A stretch of 64,000 bases of DNA from JAKAXG01 sp035702985 (GTDB lineage: Bacteria > Actinomycetota > Acidimicrobiia > Acidimicrobiales > Palsa-688), in the NCBI GenBank assembly GCA_035702985.1, contig DASSZD010000080.1, forward strand, positions 1-64,000. The letters run 5' to 3'. Position numbers and translations under genes: made by a program. Numbering within the stretch: position 1 is the first letter of the stretch; every line of letters begins with the position of its first letter. This document shows, in pieces, positions 8,036 through 16,566 of the stretch. The notes beneath the pieces were generated by a model. That model was not told the origin of the DNA. It did no database searches and saw nothing but the letters and a program-made list of their open reading frames with translations.

Positions 8036-8856
8036 GCCGCCACCTCCGTCGTCTCCCACCGCCCGACGAGCGTCACCGATCCGTCGGGGGCGACCAGGCG
8101 GGCGGTGTAGCCCTGGGCGGTGAGCCAGGCCGGGGCCTCCCCGCCCCGGGCCAGGGCCCCGGCGGCGGCGATGCGGGCGTCCAGGCACGACCCGGCGGCC
8201 ACCGACACGGTCCGCCACCCCGGCCACCCGTCCGGTTCGGCGCTGCCCGCCACGGACGACACGCCCCCCGACTCCAGGTGCATCACCGGCCCGCCGCCAC
8301 CGCTGCGGTTGGCCACCGTGATGTTCCAGCCGCCGGCCGGGGCCGGGCCGCCCGCCGCTATGTCCATGCCCAGGCTGACCAGCACCCCCTGCCCGGTGGC
8401 CTCGGCGGCGCGGGCCGCGGCCCGGTCGGCGGCCAGGGCGGAGGCGGTGTCCGACAGGTCCAGGCGGACCCCCGGCGGCATCTGGAGGGTCCCCCAGTCC
8501 CGGTTGAAGTGCACGGCCGCCCATCCTGATGATCCGGGCCCGGCGGCGGGGTCCAGCGCCCCGTCGGTGAGGCGGGCCGCCCTCAGGGCCGAGTCGATGG
8601 CCTCGGCCAGGAGCGGCCCCACCGCCACCTGGTGGCCGCCGGCCCGGTTGGCCACCTCCAGCTCGGTGTCGGCCCGCAGGCGTCCGCAGGCGGCATCCAC
8701 GGCTGCCAGTTCCTGCTGCACCTCCAGGCTGGCCCCGGCCACCCGCGTGGGGTCGGCGGTGAATACGCACACGGCGGTACCGAGGGCCGGGAAGTCCGCC
8801 CGGCCCAGGTTGGCGACGCGGGTTATGCGGATGGGTTCGGGCACATGGAGGGACAT
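8032..8856 (-). CDS. Divergent ApbE-like protein (FAD:protein FMN transferase family)
   Basis: 274 residues with the ApbE order: AVDAACGRLRADTELEVANRAGG (52-74), DGALDPAAGP (98-107), LDLSDTASALAADRAA (132-147), VSLGMDIAAGGPAPAGGW (160-177) and WRTVSVAAGSCLDARIAAAGALARG (214-238). True ApbE enzymes transfer FMN to Thr residues outside the membrane. Two expected elements are missing: the Lys of the usual LGxxxKGxAxD motif is replaced (LSDTASALAAD), and the HHIxDPxTG segment before WRTVSV is absent, leaving only AGSAEPDGWPG. No signal peptide is seen. It may be a pseudoenzyme or have altered activity. It opens the operon with the small peptide, fused ECF protein and EcfT. ATG 8856 is chosen as the first Met in frame after the dnaE2 end. 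Confidence 0.72.
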   Translation of the reverse strand: MSLHVPEPIRITRVANLGRADFPALGTAVCVFTADPTRVAGASLEVQQELAAVDAACGRLRADTELEVANRAGGHQVAVGPLLAEAIDSALRAARLTDGALDPAAGPGSSGWAAVHFNRDWGTLQMPPGVRLDLSDTASALAADRAAARAAEATGQGVLVSLGMDIAAGGPAPAGGWNITVANRSGGGGPVMHLESGGVSSVAGSAEPDGWPGWRTVSVAAGSCLDARIAAAGALARGGEAPAWLTAQGYTARLVAPDGSVTLVGRWETTEVAA

Positions 8857-8927
8857 ACCCTCAGTGTCAGATTCTTGGTTAGGGATTTCCCCAACGAATC
8901 CTGGGAAATAGCTATGTCTTCCCGGTG

Positions 8928-11900
8928 TCACCGGAAGTCGCGACTCCGCAGGGTCCCGTTCTGGGTCAACGCCAGGGGGTACATGCGCTCGGCCACCACG
9001 TTGATCACCGTTTCGACCCGTTCGAGCCGGCCCTCCACCACCAGAGCCGGGCTGGAGCGGGCCGCCCGCCGGTACCGCTTCCAGGCCCCGGCCGAGCAGA
9101 CCACGTTGATCAGGCCGGTCTCGTCCTCCAGGTTCATGAAGGTGACGCCCTGGGCGGTGGCCGGCCGCTGCCGGTGGGTGACCACCCCGGCCACCTTGAC
9201 CCGGGCCCCGGCCGCCACCTCCACCAGCCCGGCGGCCGTCACCACCCCGGCCCCGGCCAGGTCGGCCCGCACGAACTCGGTCGGGTAGCTGTCGGGGGAC
9301 AGGCCGGTGGCCCACAGGTCCGCCTGGTTGACCTCCACCGCCGTCATGTCGGGCAGGCCCGGGGCGTCGGCCCCGGTGACCAGACCGGGCAGCCGGGGGG
9401 CCGCCGGGCCGGCCGGGAGCCGGCCCCTCCCCACCGCCGGGGCGGCCCGGCGCCGGGCGCTCCTGCCCGCCCGGGCCGGTCCGGGGGCGGACGCCGCCAC
9501 CTCCTCCCCGCCTCCCGCCGCAGCCAGCGCCCCGGCGCTCCACAGGGCGGCCCGGCGGGACAGACCGAAACAGTCGAACGCCCCGGCGGTGGCCAGCGCC
9601 TCGGCCTGCGGACGGGTGATGCCGGTCCGGCGGACCACGTCCTCCATGTCCCGGTACGGCCGGCCGGCAGCGATGCGGGCCGCCGGATCCTCCCCCACCC
9701 CCCGCACGTAGGACAGGCCCAGGCGCACCGCCGCCCCGCCCGCGCTGGACGGGCAGGCCTCCAGGACCGAGGCCGCGGCACTGGCGTTGACGTCCGGCCG
9801 GCGCACCACCACCCCGTGGCGCCGGGCGTCGGAGACGATCGTCTGGGGGGACCAGAAGCCCATGGGCTGGCCGTCGAGCAGCCCGGCGCAGAACGCCGCC
9901 GGGTAGTGGAATTTCAGCCAGGCCGACGAGTACACCAGGTAGGCGAAGCTCACCGAGTGGCTCTCGGGGAACCCGAAGTTGGCGAAGGCCACCAGCTTGT
10001 CCCAGATGGCGTCGGCCACCCCCCCGGTGATCCCCCGGGCCGCCATGCCGTCGTAGAGCCGGGCCTTGAGCCGCTCCATCTTCTCCACGCTGCGCTTGGA
10101 GCCCATGGCCTGGCGGAGCTGGTCGGACTCCGCCGGGCTGAAGCCGGCCACGTCTATGGCCATCTGCATGAGCTGCTCCTGGAACAGCGGCACGCCGAGG
10201 GTCTTGGCCAGGCTCCTCTCCAGCAGGGGGTGCAGGTAGGTGACCGCCTCGGTGCCGTTGCGCCGGCGGATGTAGGGATGGACCGATCCGCCCTGGATGG
10301 GCCCGGGCCGGATCAGGGCCACCTCCACCACCAGGTCGTAGAAGGTGCGGGGCTTGAGCCGGGGCAGGGTGGCCATCTGGGCCCGGCTCTCGACCTGGAA
10401 CACCCCCACCGAATCGGCCCGGCACAGCATCTCGTACACCGCCCGGTCCTGGGGCAGCTCCGCCAGGTCGATCTCCACCCGGTGGAACGCCTCGACGTGG
10501 TCGACGGCGGCGTGCAGCACCGTGAGCATGCCCAGGCCCAGCATGTCGAACTTGACCAGGCCGGCCGCCGCGCAGTCGTCCTTGTCCCACTGCAGGACGC
10601 TGCGGTCGGCCATGCGGGCCCACTCCACCGGGCAGACCTCCGACACCGGCCGGTCGCAGAGCACCATCCCCCCGGAGTGGATGCCCAGGTGCCGGGGGAA
10701 GTGCTGCACCTCCCCGGCCAGGGCCATGACCGGACCGGGGATCTCGTGGTCGGCCAGCTCCGCCGTCCTCGACAGCGGCCCCCAGGCGTCGACCTGCTTG
10801 GACCAGGCGTCCAGCTGGCCCGGGGCCGCCCCCAGCGCCTTGCCCATGTCCCTCACCGCCGAGCGGGGCCGGTAGGTGATCACATTGGCCACCTGCGCCG
10901 CCGCTCCCCGCCCGTAGCGGCGGTACACGTACTGGATGGCCTCCTCCCGCCGGCCGCTCTCGATGTCCACGTCGATGTCCGGCGGCCCGTCCCGCTCCGG
11001 CGACAGGAACCGCTCGAACAGGAGGCCGAGGGCCACCGCGTCGGCCTTGGTGATGCCGAGGGCGTAACACACCGCCGAGTTGGCCGCCGATCCCCGGCCC
11101 TGGCAGAAGATGTCAGCTCTCCGGCAGAACTCCACGATGTCCCAGACGATCAGGAAGTAGCCCGCGAAGCCGAGCTTGTCGATCATGTCCAGCTCGTAGT
11201 CGATCTGGGGCCACGCCCGGGGGTCCCTCGGGGAGGAGCGGGGACCGTAACGCCGGGCCGCCCCCTCCTCGGTCAGGTGGCGCAGCCAGGTCATCTCCGT
11301 GTGCCCCGCCGGGACCGGGAAAGGTGGCAGGCTGGGTGCCACCAGGGTCAGGTCGAAGGCGCACTCCCGGCCCAGCTCGGCGGCCCTCTCCACCACCCCC
11401 GGGTAGCGGGCGAAGCGGCGCAGCTGCTCCACCCCGCTGCGCAGGTGGGCGGCGGACGAGGCCGGCAGCCACCCGTCCATGTCGTCGAGGCTGCGCCGGG
11501 CCCTCACCGCGGCCAGGGCGGCGGCCAGGCGCCGCCGGGCCGGATGGTGGTAGTGCACGTTGTTGGTGGCCACGATCCCGGCCCCGCAGCGGGCGGCGAC
11601 GGAGACCAGGGCGTCGTTGCGGGCCGAGTCCAGCGGATCGCCGTGGTCCCACAGCTCCACCACCACCTGCTCCCGGCCGAACAGCCGCTGCAGGCGCTCC
11701 ATCTCCGCCACCGCCCGGGCCGGTCCGTGCTCGACCAGGGCGGCCGGGACGACCCCTTTCCGGCAGCCGGTCAGCACCACCCAGTGCCCGGCTCCGGGCC
11801 CGGCCGGTTGACCCACGCTCACCGGGACGGCCCCGAAATCGGGCCGGGCGCCCGCCCCTATGGCGGCCAGGGTGTCGAGATCCACGACCGGCCGCCCTTT

Positions 11901-12419
11901 TTCCCGACCGTTGAGATGGGCCACGGATATGGCCCGGCACAGCCTGGTGTAGCCGACCGGATCCCGGGCCAGCACCAGCAGATGGGTTCCCTCCGGGTCG
12001 GCCACGGGGGGGCGGGGGCGAGAGCGGGGGGAGAGCCCCAGGGACAGCTCCGCCCCGAACACCGTGGGCAGGCCCACCGCCCGGGCCGCCTCGGCGAAAC
12101 GGACCGCCCCGTACATGCCGTCATGGTCGGTGAGAGCCAGGGTCTCCAGGCCCAGGCGGGCCGCCTCCTCCACCATCTCCTCCGGATGCGACGCCCCGTC
12201 CAGGAAGCTGAAATTGGAGTGGCAGTGCAGCTCGGCGTACGGGACGTTCCCGGTCCGGCGCCCCGACCCGGCCGGTGGCTGGTAGACCGGACGCTTGTAG
12301 GACCAGGCCGGGCTGTCCCCCCCGTCGCCCGGCGGTCCCGGCGCAGGAGCGCGGCGGGGCCGGCCGGACAGGGCCGCCTCCAGCTGCTTCCACGGCACCG
12401 GCGGGTTCCCGTACGCCAC
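8928..12419 (-). CDS. dnaE2: Error-prone DNA polymerase III alpha subunit DnaE2 (ImuC)
   Basis: 1163 residues. It opens with the DnaE2-typical NPPVPWKQLEAALSGR. A PHP domain follows (HCHSNFSFLDG at 65-75, then TDHDGMYG), then a palm with PDIDVDIESGRREE carrying the catalytic aspartates, and a C-terminal OB fold near residue 1060 (VAGVVTHRQRPATAQGVTF). DnaE2 performs translesion synthesis and damage-induced mutagenesis together with ImuB and ImuA'. Those partners lie 7-10 kb away at 19537-21857 rather than next to it. The GTG start 12419 lies 6 nt downstream of TATATT, and an 18-bp LexA palindrome overlaps that promoter. The transcript is likely leaderless and SOS-induced. Confidence 0.95.
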   Translation of the reverse strand: MAYGNPPVPWKQLEAALSGRPRRAPAPGPPGDGGDSPAWSYKRPVYQPPAGSGRRTGNVPYAELHCHSNFSFLDGASHPEEMVEEAARLGLETLALTDHDGMYGAVRFAEAARAVGLPTVFGAELSLGLSPRSRPRPPVADPEGTHLLVLARDPVGYTRLCRAISVAHLNGREKGRPVVDLDTLAAIGAGARPDFGAVPVSVGQPAGPGAGHWVVLTGCRKGVVPAALVEHGPARAVAEMERLQRLFGREQVVVELWDHGDPLDSARNDALVSVAARCGAGIVATNNVHYHHPARRRLAAALAAVRARRSLDDMDGWLPASSAAHLRSGVEQLRRFARYPGVVERAAELGRECAFDLTLVAPSLPPFPVPAGHTEMTWLRHLTEEGAARRYGPRSSPRDPRAWPQIDYELDMIDKLGFAGYFLIVWDIVEFCRRADIFCQGRGSAANSAVCYALGITKADAVALGLLFERFLSPERDGPPDIDVDIESGRREEAIQYVYRRYGRGAAAQVANVITYRPRSAVRDMGKALGAAPGQLDAWSKQVDAWGPLSRTAELADHEIPGPVMALAGEVQHFPRHLGIHSGGMVLCDRPVSEVCPVEWARMADRSVLQWDKDDCAAAGLVKFDMLGLGMLTVLHAAVDHVEAFHRVEIDLAELPQDRAVYEMLCRADSVGVFQVESRAQMATLPRLKPRTFYDLVVEVALIRPGPIQGGSVHPYIRRRNGTEAVTYLHPLLERSLAKTLGVPLFQEQLMQMAIDVAGFSPAESDQLRQAMGSKRSVEKMERLKARLYDGMAARGITGGVADAIWDKLVAFANFGFPESHSVSFAYLVYSSAWLKFHYPAAFCAGLLDGQPMGFWSPQTIVSDARRHGVVVRRPDVNASAAASVLEACPSSAGGAAVRLGLSYVRGVGEDPAARIAAGRPYRDMEDVVRRTGITRPQAEALATAGAFDCFGLSRRAALWSAGALAAAGGGEEVAASAPGPARAGRSARRRAAPAVGRGRLPAGPAAPRLPGLVTGADAPGLPDMTAVEVNQADLWATGLSPDSYPTEFVRADLAGAGVVTAAGLVEVAAGARVKVAGVVTHRQRPATAQGVTFMNLEDETGLINVVCSAGAWKRYRRAARSSPALVVEGRLERVETVINVVAERMYPLALTQNGTLRSRDFR

Positions 12420-12425
12420 CCCCCG

Positions 12426-12431
12426 AATATA
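12426..12431 (-). promoter_or_regulatory. -10 box for dnaE2, leaderless and overlapped by LexA box
   Basis: TATATT on the minus strand ends 6 nt before the dnaE2 GTG. Its first base is the edge of the LexA palindrome at 12431-12448, so LexA binding would block this promoter. Confidence 0.65.
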
Positions 12432-12448
12432 TCGAACACATGTTCGAT
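12431..12448. promoter_or_regulatory. LexA (SOS) box between dnaE2 and the DODA-type dioxygenase gene
   Basis: ATCGAACACATGTTCGAT contains the actinobacterial/mycobacterial SOS consensus TCGAAC-N4-GTTCGA. It is the exact reverse complement of the box at 21872-21889 upstream of imuA'. It lies 12 bp from the dnaE2 start and 25 bp from the dioxygenase start, overlapping the dnaE2 -10 and the region where the divergent gene's -35 would lie. Confidence 0.9.
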
Positions 12449-12459
12449 CCGGCCAGGGG

Positions 12460-12465
12460 TAGCTT
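12460..12465 (+). promoter_or_regulatory. -10 box for the DODA-type dioxygenase gene, probably leaderless
   Basis: TAGCTT ends 7 nt before ATG 12473. The position expected for the -35 (about 12437-12442) falls within the LexA palindrome, so the divergent gene may also respond to LexA. Confidence 0.45.
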
Positions 12466-12472
12466 TTCGGTC

Positions 12473-13324
12473 ATGGCCACCCTGCCCGCCGCGTTCATCG
12501 GCCACGGGTCGCCGATGAACGCCCTCGACCGCAACCGTTACACCGAGGCCTGGCGCCGTTACGGCGCCGATCTGGCCGAGCGGCCCCGGGCCATCCTCAT
12601 GGTGTCGGCCCACTGGTACATCCACGCCACCGCGGTCACCGCCATGGCCCGGCCCAAGACCATCCACGACTTCTACGGCTTCCCCGACGAGCTGTTCGCC
12701 GTCGACTACCCGGCCCCCGGCCTGCCCGCCCTGGCCGAGGAGGTCTCCGACGTGGTCAAGCCGACCTGGGTGGGTGTGGACTCCGACAGCTGGGGGCTGG
12801 ACCACGGCACCTGGTCGGTGCTGGTCCACGCCTTCCCCGACGCCGACATCCCGGTGGTGCAGCTGTCCATCAACGCCCTCGAGCCCTTCGGCTACCACCT
12901 GGATCTGGGCGCCCGGCTGGCCCCGCTGGCCCGGGCCGGAGTGCTGATCATGGGCAGCGGCAACGTGGTGCACAACCTGCGGCGGATCGACTGGTCCCGC
13001 CCCGACGGCGCCTACGACTGGGCCCGGCGCTTCGACGACGCGGCGGCCGACATCATGACCAGCCGGCCGGCCGAGCTGCCGTCGCTGGAGCACCACCCGG
13101 ACTACCAGCAGGCCGCTCCCACCCCCGACCATTTCATCCCGCTGCTGTACGTGGCCGGCGTCGCCTCGGCGCTGGACCTGACCCCTGCCGTCCTGGTCGA
13201 CGGCTACGCCATGGGATCGCTGTCCATGACCGCCTACACGGCCGGCGGGGCCGCCCCCGGGGAAGCGACCGGCGCCGGGGCGCCCCCGCTGCCCCCCGTC
13301 CCGCCCGAGGAGACCAACCTCTGA
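12473..13324 (+). CDS. DODA/LigB-type extradiol ring-cleavage dioxygenase (YgiD-like)
   Basis: 283 residues. Conserved blocks include AFIGHGSPMNAL near the N-terminus, ILMVSAHWYIHATAVTAM, TIHDFYGFPDELFAVDYPAPG, IMGSGNVVHNLRRIDW and HHPDYQQAAPTPDHFIPLLY; the histidines are the expected metal ligands. The family contains 4,5-DOPA extradiol dioxygenase YgiD and related aromatic ring-opening enzymes using Zn or Fe. The physiological substrate is not known and no catabolic genes are adjacent. ATG 12473 is chosen for alignment with family N-termini and its TAGCTT -10 box. The last 30 residues are Ala/Gly/Pro-rich and merge into a GC-rich repeat beyond the stop. It is divergent from dnaE2 across a LexA box. 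Confidence 0.85.
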   Translation: MATLPAAFIGHGSPMNALDRNRYTEAWRRYGADLAERPRAILMVSAHWYIHATAVTAMARPKTIHDFYGFPDELFAVDYPAPGLPALAEEVSDVVKPTWVGVDSDSWGLDHGTWSVLVHAFPDADIPVVQLSINALEPFGYHLDLGARLAPLARAGVLIMGSGNVVHNLRRIDWSRPDGAYDWARRFDDAAADIMTSRPAELPSLEHHPDYQQAAPTPDHFIPLLYVAGVASALDLTPAVLVDGYAMGSLSMTAYTAGGAAPGEATGAGAPPLPPVPPEETNL

Positions 13325-13431
13325 CCGGAGGGACCGGCGGGACCGGCGGCACCCACCTCTGACCGGCGGGACCGGCGGCACCGGCGGGACCGGGGGCACC
13401 CGCCTCTGACCGGCGGGGCCGGCGGGGCTAC
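13317..13431. repeat. GC-rich minisatellite between convergent genes
   Basis: The block ACCTCTGACCGG or GCCTCTGACCGG occurs three times, near 13317, 13353 and 13403. Each copy is followed by degenerate 9-10 bp units of the form GGGACCGGCGG or GGCACCGGCGG. The first copy includes the dioxygenase stop codon, so the array looks like a tandem expansion of that gene's last codons into the spacer. Confidence 0.75.
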
Positions 13432-14519
13432 GGGGTGACGTTGACCCCCACCGTGGTGGGCACCAGCTCCACCCAGGTCTGGCCCGGGTTCAGCGGGATG
13501 GGATGCCCGGCGGAGTCCAGATAGCTGGTGATGTCGGACAGGTTGGGCCGGTTCCAGGTGCCGCTGATCTGCACGCCGTTGCGGAAAACCTGCGCCGGCC
13601 CCGACCCGGTCAGGGTCAGCAGGTTCTCGTGGATGCCCGTGGCGTCCTCCACGTACTGGCTCGGGTACATGTGCACGTGCATGACCACCACGTTGCTGGC
13701 GGTGATCTGACCCCCGCCGCCGAGGGTGGCCGGCCCGGTGTCGGAGTAGGACCGGAAGAACACCCCGCTCGACTGGCGCCACGTCCAGGTGAGGTCCGAG
13801 TACGTGTAGCCGATGTGCACGCTGGCCACCGGGGTGGCGCCGGCGGGGACCGGCCCGAAGGTGAAGGTCGGAGCCGGCGGCGTCGGAGACACGTGCCGGC
13901 TGGCTGCGTAGGCGTAGAGGGCGGCGGTGGAGGTCATCAGGTTGTGGGGGGAGTAACGGGCCGGGTCTCGCTGGTAGGCGCTCAGCGGGGCCCGGTTGAC
14001 ACCGACGTCCACCAGCGGCGAGGAGTCGATGGCGTCGACGGCCGGCTGGATGGCCCCGGAGTAGCCGAACAACGGGTGGGCGCCGTACTGGCGGACGATC
14101 TCCGGGTCGATGAGCCGGCCCGACCGCACCGGCTCCACCCGGGCCGAGTCCTGGCACTGGTAGATGGCGATGAACCGGGTGATCCCCCCCTCCACCGGCT
14201 CCTCGTACACCACGTCGGCCGGGGCCAGGCCGTACTGGGGACGGGCCTGGGGCAGGTTCTCCACCTTGATGGCCAGCGCCGGGCGCTGGGGCACCTTCCC
14301 CTTCGGCGCCGGCAGGTCGGTCAGCGGGCAGGTCGGGGGCGGGGCGGCGGTGGTCGGTGTCGTGGTCGAGGCGGCCGCCGTGGTGCCCGGAGCGCTGCTG
14401 GAAGTCGTGCTGGCGGCCTTGCGGGGAGGACTGGATCCGCACGCCGCGACCAGCCCGCCGAGAGCCACCGCACCGGCGGCGGCCCGCGTCCACCTCTTGT
14501 TCGTCCTGCCAGGTCCCAT
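13428..14519 (-). CDS. DUF3048-domain lipoprotein (YerB-like)
   Basis: 363 residues. A lipoprotein signal (basic start, hydrophobic core, LVAACGSS with lipobox Cys near residue 27) is followed by a Ser/Thr/Ala/Pro-rich linker and then a DUF3048 domain from about residue 62. Features include ALAIKVENLPQARPQYGLAPADVVYEEPVEGGITRF, VRSGRLIDPEIV and GVFFRSYSD in the C-terminal part. The family is widespread in Gram-positive bacteria as an exported, membrane-anchored protein of unknown biochemical role, possibly cell-wall related. It is divergent from the PBP gene with about 100 bp between starts. ATG 14519 is the obvious start, before the signal sequence. Confidence 0.87.
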   Translation of the reverse strand: MGPGRTNKRWTRAAAGAVALGGLVAACGSSPPRKAASTTSSSAPGTTAAASTTTPTTAAPPPTCPLTDLPAPKGKVPQRPALAIKVENLPQARPQYGLAPADVVYEEPVEGGITRFIAIYQCQDSARVEPVRSGRLIDPEIVRQYGAHPLFGYSGAIQPAVDAIDSSPLVDVGVNRAPLSAYQRDPARYSPHNLMTSTAALYAYAASRHVSPTPPAPTFTFGPVPAGATPVASVHIGYTYSDLTWTWRQSSGVFFRSYSDTGPATLGGGGQITASNVVVMHVHMYPSQYVEDATGIHENLLTLTGSGPAQVFRNGVQISGTWNRPNLSDITSYLDSAGHPIPLNPGQTWVELVPTTVGVNVTP

Positions 14520-14621
14520 GGTCCGAAAAGGGTAACGGAGGCCCAGGCGCGAACCCCAGCACCCTCACGGAGCGCAGCCGGTACGGTTCTATGCGTGAAT
14601 TGGGGCTTTCGCACAGGGGCG

Positions 14622-16547
14622 ATGAAGAAACGGGTCGCCATCGGGACCGGCGGTGTGCTGCTGGCGGGCGGGTTGGGAGCGTGCGGGGGGTCGTCCGGCT
14701 CGGCGTCCGGCACCCTCTCGGCCTTCCTGTCCGCCTGGGACCGGGGCGACGGGGCGGCCGCGGCCAAGCTGGTGGACCACCCGCCGGCCGGCTTCGCCGC
14801 CGCCCTCGGCCGCTACACCGCCGACCTGCACGCCGCCTCGGTGACCCGCCACGCCGGCCCGGTGACCAGTGCCGGAGGCCGGCGCACGGCCACCGTCACC
14901 AGCACCTACCAGCTGCCGGGGGCCGGCCCCTGGACCGTCGGGACCACCGTGGCCCTGCGCAGCAGCGGCGGCCACTGGAAGGTGGTGTGGGCCCCCTCGG
15001 TCGTGGCGCCCGGCCTGGTCGCCGGCCAGCGCCTGGCCGCCACCTACGGGTGGGCGCCCCGGGCGGCCATCCTGGGTGCCGGCGGGGTCCCCCTCACCAC
15101 CGAGGCCGACCAGATCGTCGTGGGGGTGGAGGGCAGCCGCGTCAAGGACCCGGCTGCCCTGTCCAAGCTGCTGGAGACGTCGGGCGCCCCGGCCCCGGCG
15201 GTCACCTCCGCCCTGGCGGCCGCCGCCGCCCACCCCACCTTCTTCGAGCCGGTGTTCACCCTGTCCGCCGCCGCCTATGCCGCCCTGGGCGGCAACGGCG
15301 GGGCCCTGCACGCCGCGCCGGGCACCGTGTTCAAGCACGTCACCGCCCGCACCGCGGTCACCCCGGGCCTGGCCGCCCACCTGGTCGGCTCGGTGGGACC
15401 GGTGACCGCCGAACAGCTCAAGCAGCTCGGGCCGCCCTACACGGCGGCCAGCGTGGTCGGCCAGAGCGGCCTGGAGGCGGCCGACCAGAAGCAGCTGGCG
15501 GGCACGCCCGGAGCCACCATCGAGGTTCTCGGCGCCGACGGCGGGGCGGTCCGCACCCTGGCCACGCTGGCCCCCAAGCCGGGACGTCCGGTCACCACCA
15601 CCATCGACCCGGCCGTGCAGAAGGCCGCCGAGGCCGCCCTGGCCACCCTCGGTGCGGCCCAGGTGGCCCCTCCGTCCCCGGGGGCCCAGCCCGCCGGTGA
15701 CGCGGTGGCGCTGGTCGCCGTTTCGGTGGACAAAGACCAGGTCCTGGCGTCGGCCAGCCTCCCCGCCCAGAACAGCTTCGACGCCGCCCTGGACGGGGAG
15801 TTCCCACCGGGGTCGACGTTCAAGATCCTGACCTCCACGGCGCTGTTCCAGGCCGGCCTGAGCCCCTCGACGCCGGCCTCGTGCCCGTCCACGGTCACCG
15901 TCGACGGGAAGGTGTTCCACAACGCCGAGGGCGACCATCCGGTGTCCGACCTGGCCCAGGCGTTCACCGAGTCGTGCAACACCGCCTTCATCCAGCTGGC
16001 GACCGGCCACCTGCAGCCCGGTGGATTCCCGGCCGTGGCCCGGATGTTCGGGCTGGGCCAACCGTTCCACATGGGGCTGGCGGCGTTCCCCGGCAAGGTG
16101 CCCACCCCGGCCGCCGGGGCCGACCTGGCCGCCACCTCGATCGGTCAGGGCTCGGTGGTGGTGTCCCCGCTGTCGATGGCCATGGTGGCCGCCGCGGTGG
16201 GCAGCGGCACGGCCCGTCCCCCCCGGCTGGTGGCCGGGGCGGCCGACGACACCGCCCCCGGCCAGGCGCTACCTCCTACCGCCCTGACCGCTTTGCGGGC
16301 GATGATGGCATCGGTGGTGTCATCAGGTACGGCCGCCGGGACCGGGCTGCCGTCGGGCACCTTCGCCAAGACCGGCACGGCGGAGTACGGCAGCGGCCCC
16401 AAGCCGCCGGTGGACGCCTGGCTGGTCGGCTTCCGGGCCAACGTGGCCTTCGCCATGGTCGTGCAGAACAGCCGGACCGACGGCGGTCCGACCGACGGGC
16501 CGGTGGTGGCCCGGTTCCTCGCCGGGCTCCCGGCGACCGCCGGCTGA
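14622..16547 (+). CDS. Lipoprotein class B penicillin-binding protein
   Basis: 641 residues from ATG 14622, preceded by AGGGG. A lipobox (GGLGACGG, Cys21) replaces the usual membrane helix. Residues 28-130 form an NTF2-like domain (LSAFLSAWDRGDGAAAAKLVD...), 140-310 a PBP dimerisation region, and 320-640 the transpeptidase with STFK (398-401, catalytic Ser398), SCN (451-453) and KTG (583-585). The order NTF2-dimer-transpeptidase is that of MecA/PbpA-type class B enzymes, which cross-link peptidoglycan. All three catalytic motifs are intact. The N-terminal domain and lipid anchor resemble low-affinity PBPs; beta-lactam resistance is possible but not shown. A longer open frame upstream is antisense to the DUF3048 gene. 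Confidence 0.9.
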   Translation: MKKRVAIGTGGVLLAGGLGACGGSSGSASGTLSAFLSAWDRGDGAAAAKLVDHPPAGFAAALGRYTADLHAASVTRHAGPVTSAGGRRTATVTSTYQLPGAGPWTVGTTVALRSSGGHWKVVWAPSVVAPGLVAGQRLAATYGWAPRAAILGAGGVPLTTEADQIVVGVEGSRVKDPAALSKLLETSGAPAPAVTSALAAAAAHPTFFEPVFTLSAAAYAALGGNGGALHAAPGTVFKHVTARTAVTPGLAAHLVGSVGPVTAEQLKQLGPPYTAASVVGQSGLEAADQKQLAGTPGATIEVLGADGGAVRTLATLAPKPGRPVTTTIDPAVQKAAEAALATLGAAQVAPPSPGAQPAGDAVALVAVSVDKDQVLASASLPAQNSFDAALDGEFPPGSTFKILTSTALFQAGLSPSTPASCPSTVTVDGKVFHNAEGDHPVSDLAQAFTESCNTAFIQLATGHLQPGGFPAVARMFGLGQPFHMGLAAFPGKVPTPAAGADLAATSIGQGSVVVSPLSMAMVAAAVGSGTARPPRLVAGAADDTAPGQALPPTALTALRAMMASVVSSGTAAGTGLPSGTFAKTGTAEYGSGPKPPVDAWLVGFRANVAFAMVVQNSRTDGGPTDGPVVARFLAGLPATAG

Positions 16548-16566
16548 CACGCGCGAAGCTTCTTCG

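Noticed and set aside
8925..12518. A 1197-codon plus-strand frame opposite dnaE2
   Set aside because: DnaE2 is recognisable along its full length on the other strand. The plus frame has antisense composition and no domain.
13317..13431. CRISPR-like repeat array
   Set aside because: Repeats are short, degenerate and contiguous with no unique spacers, and no cas genes are present.
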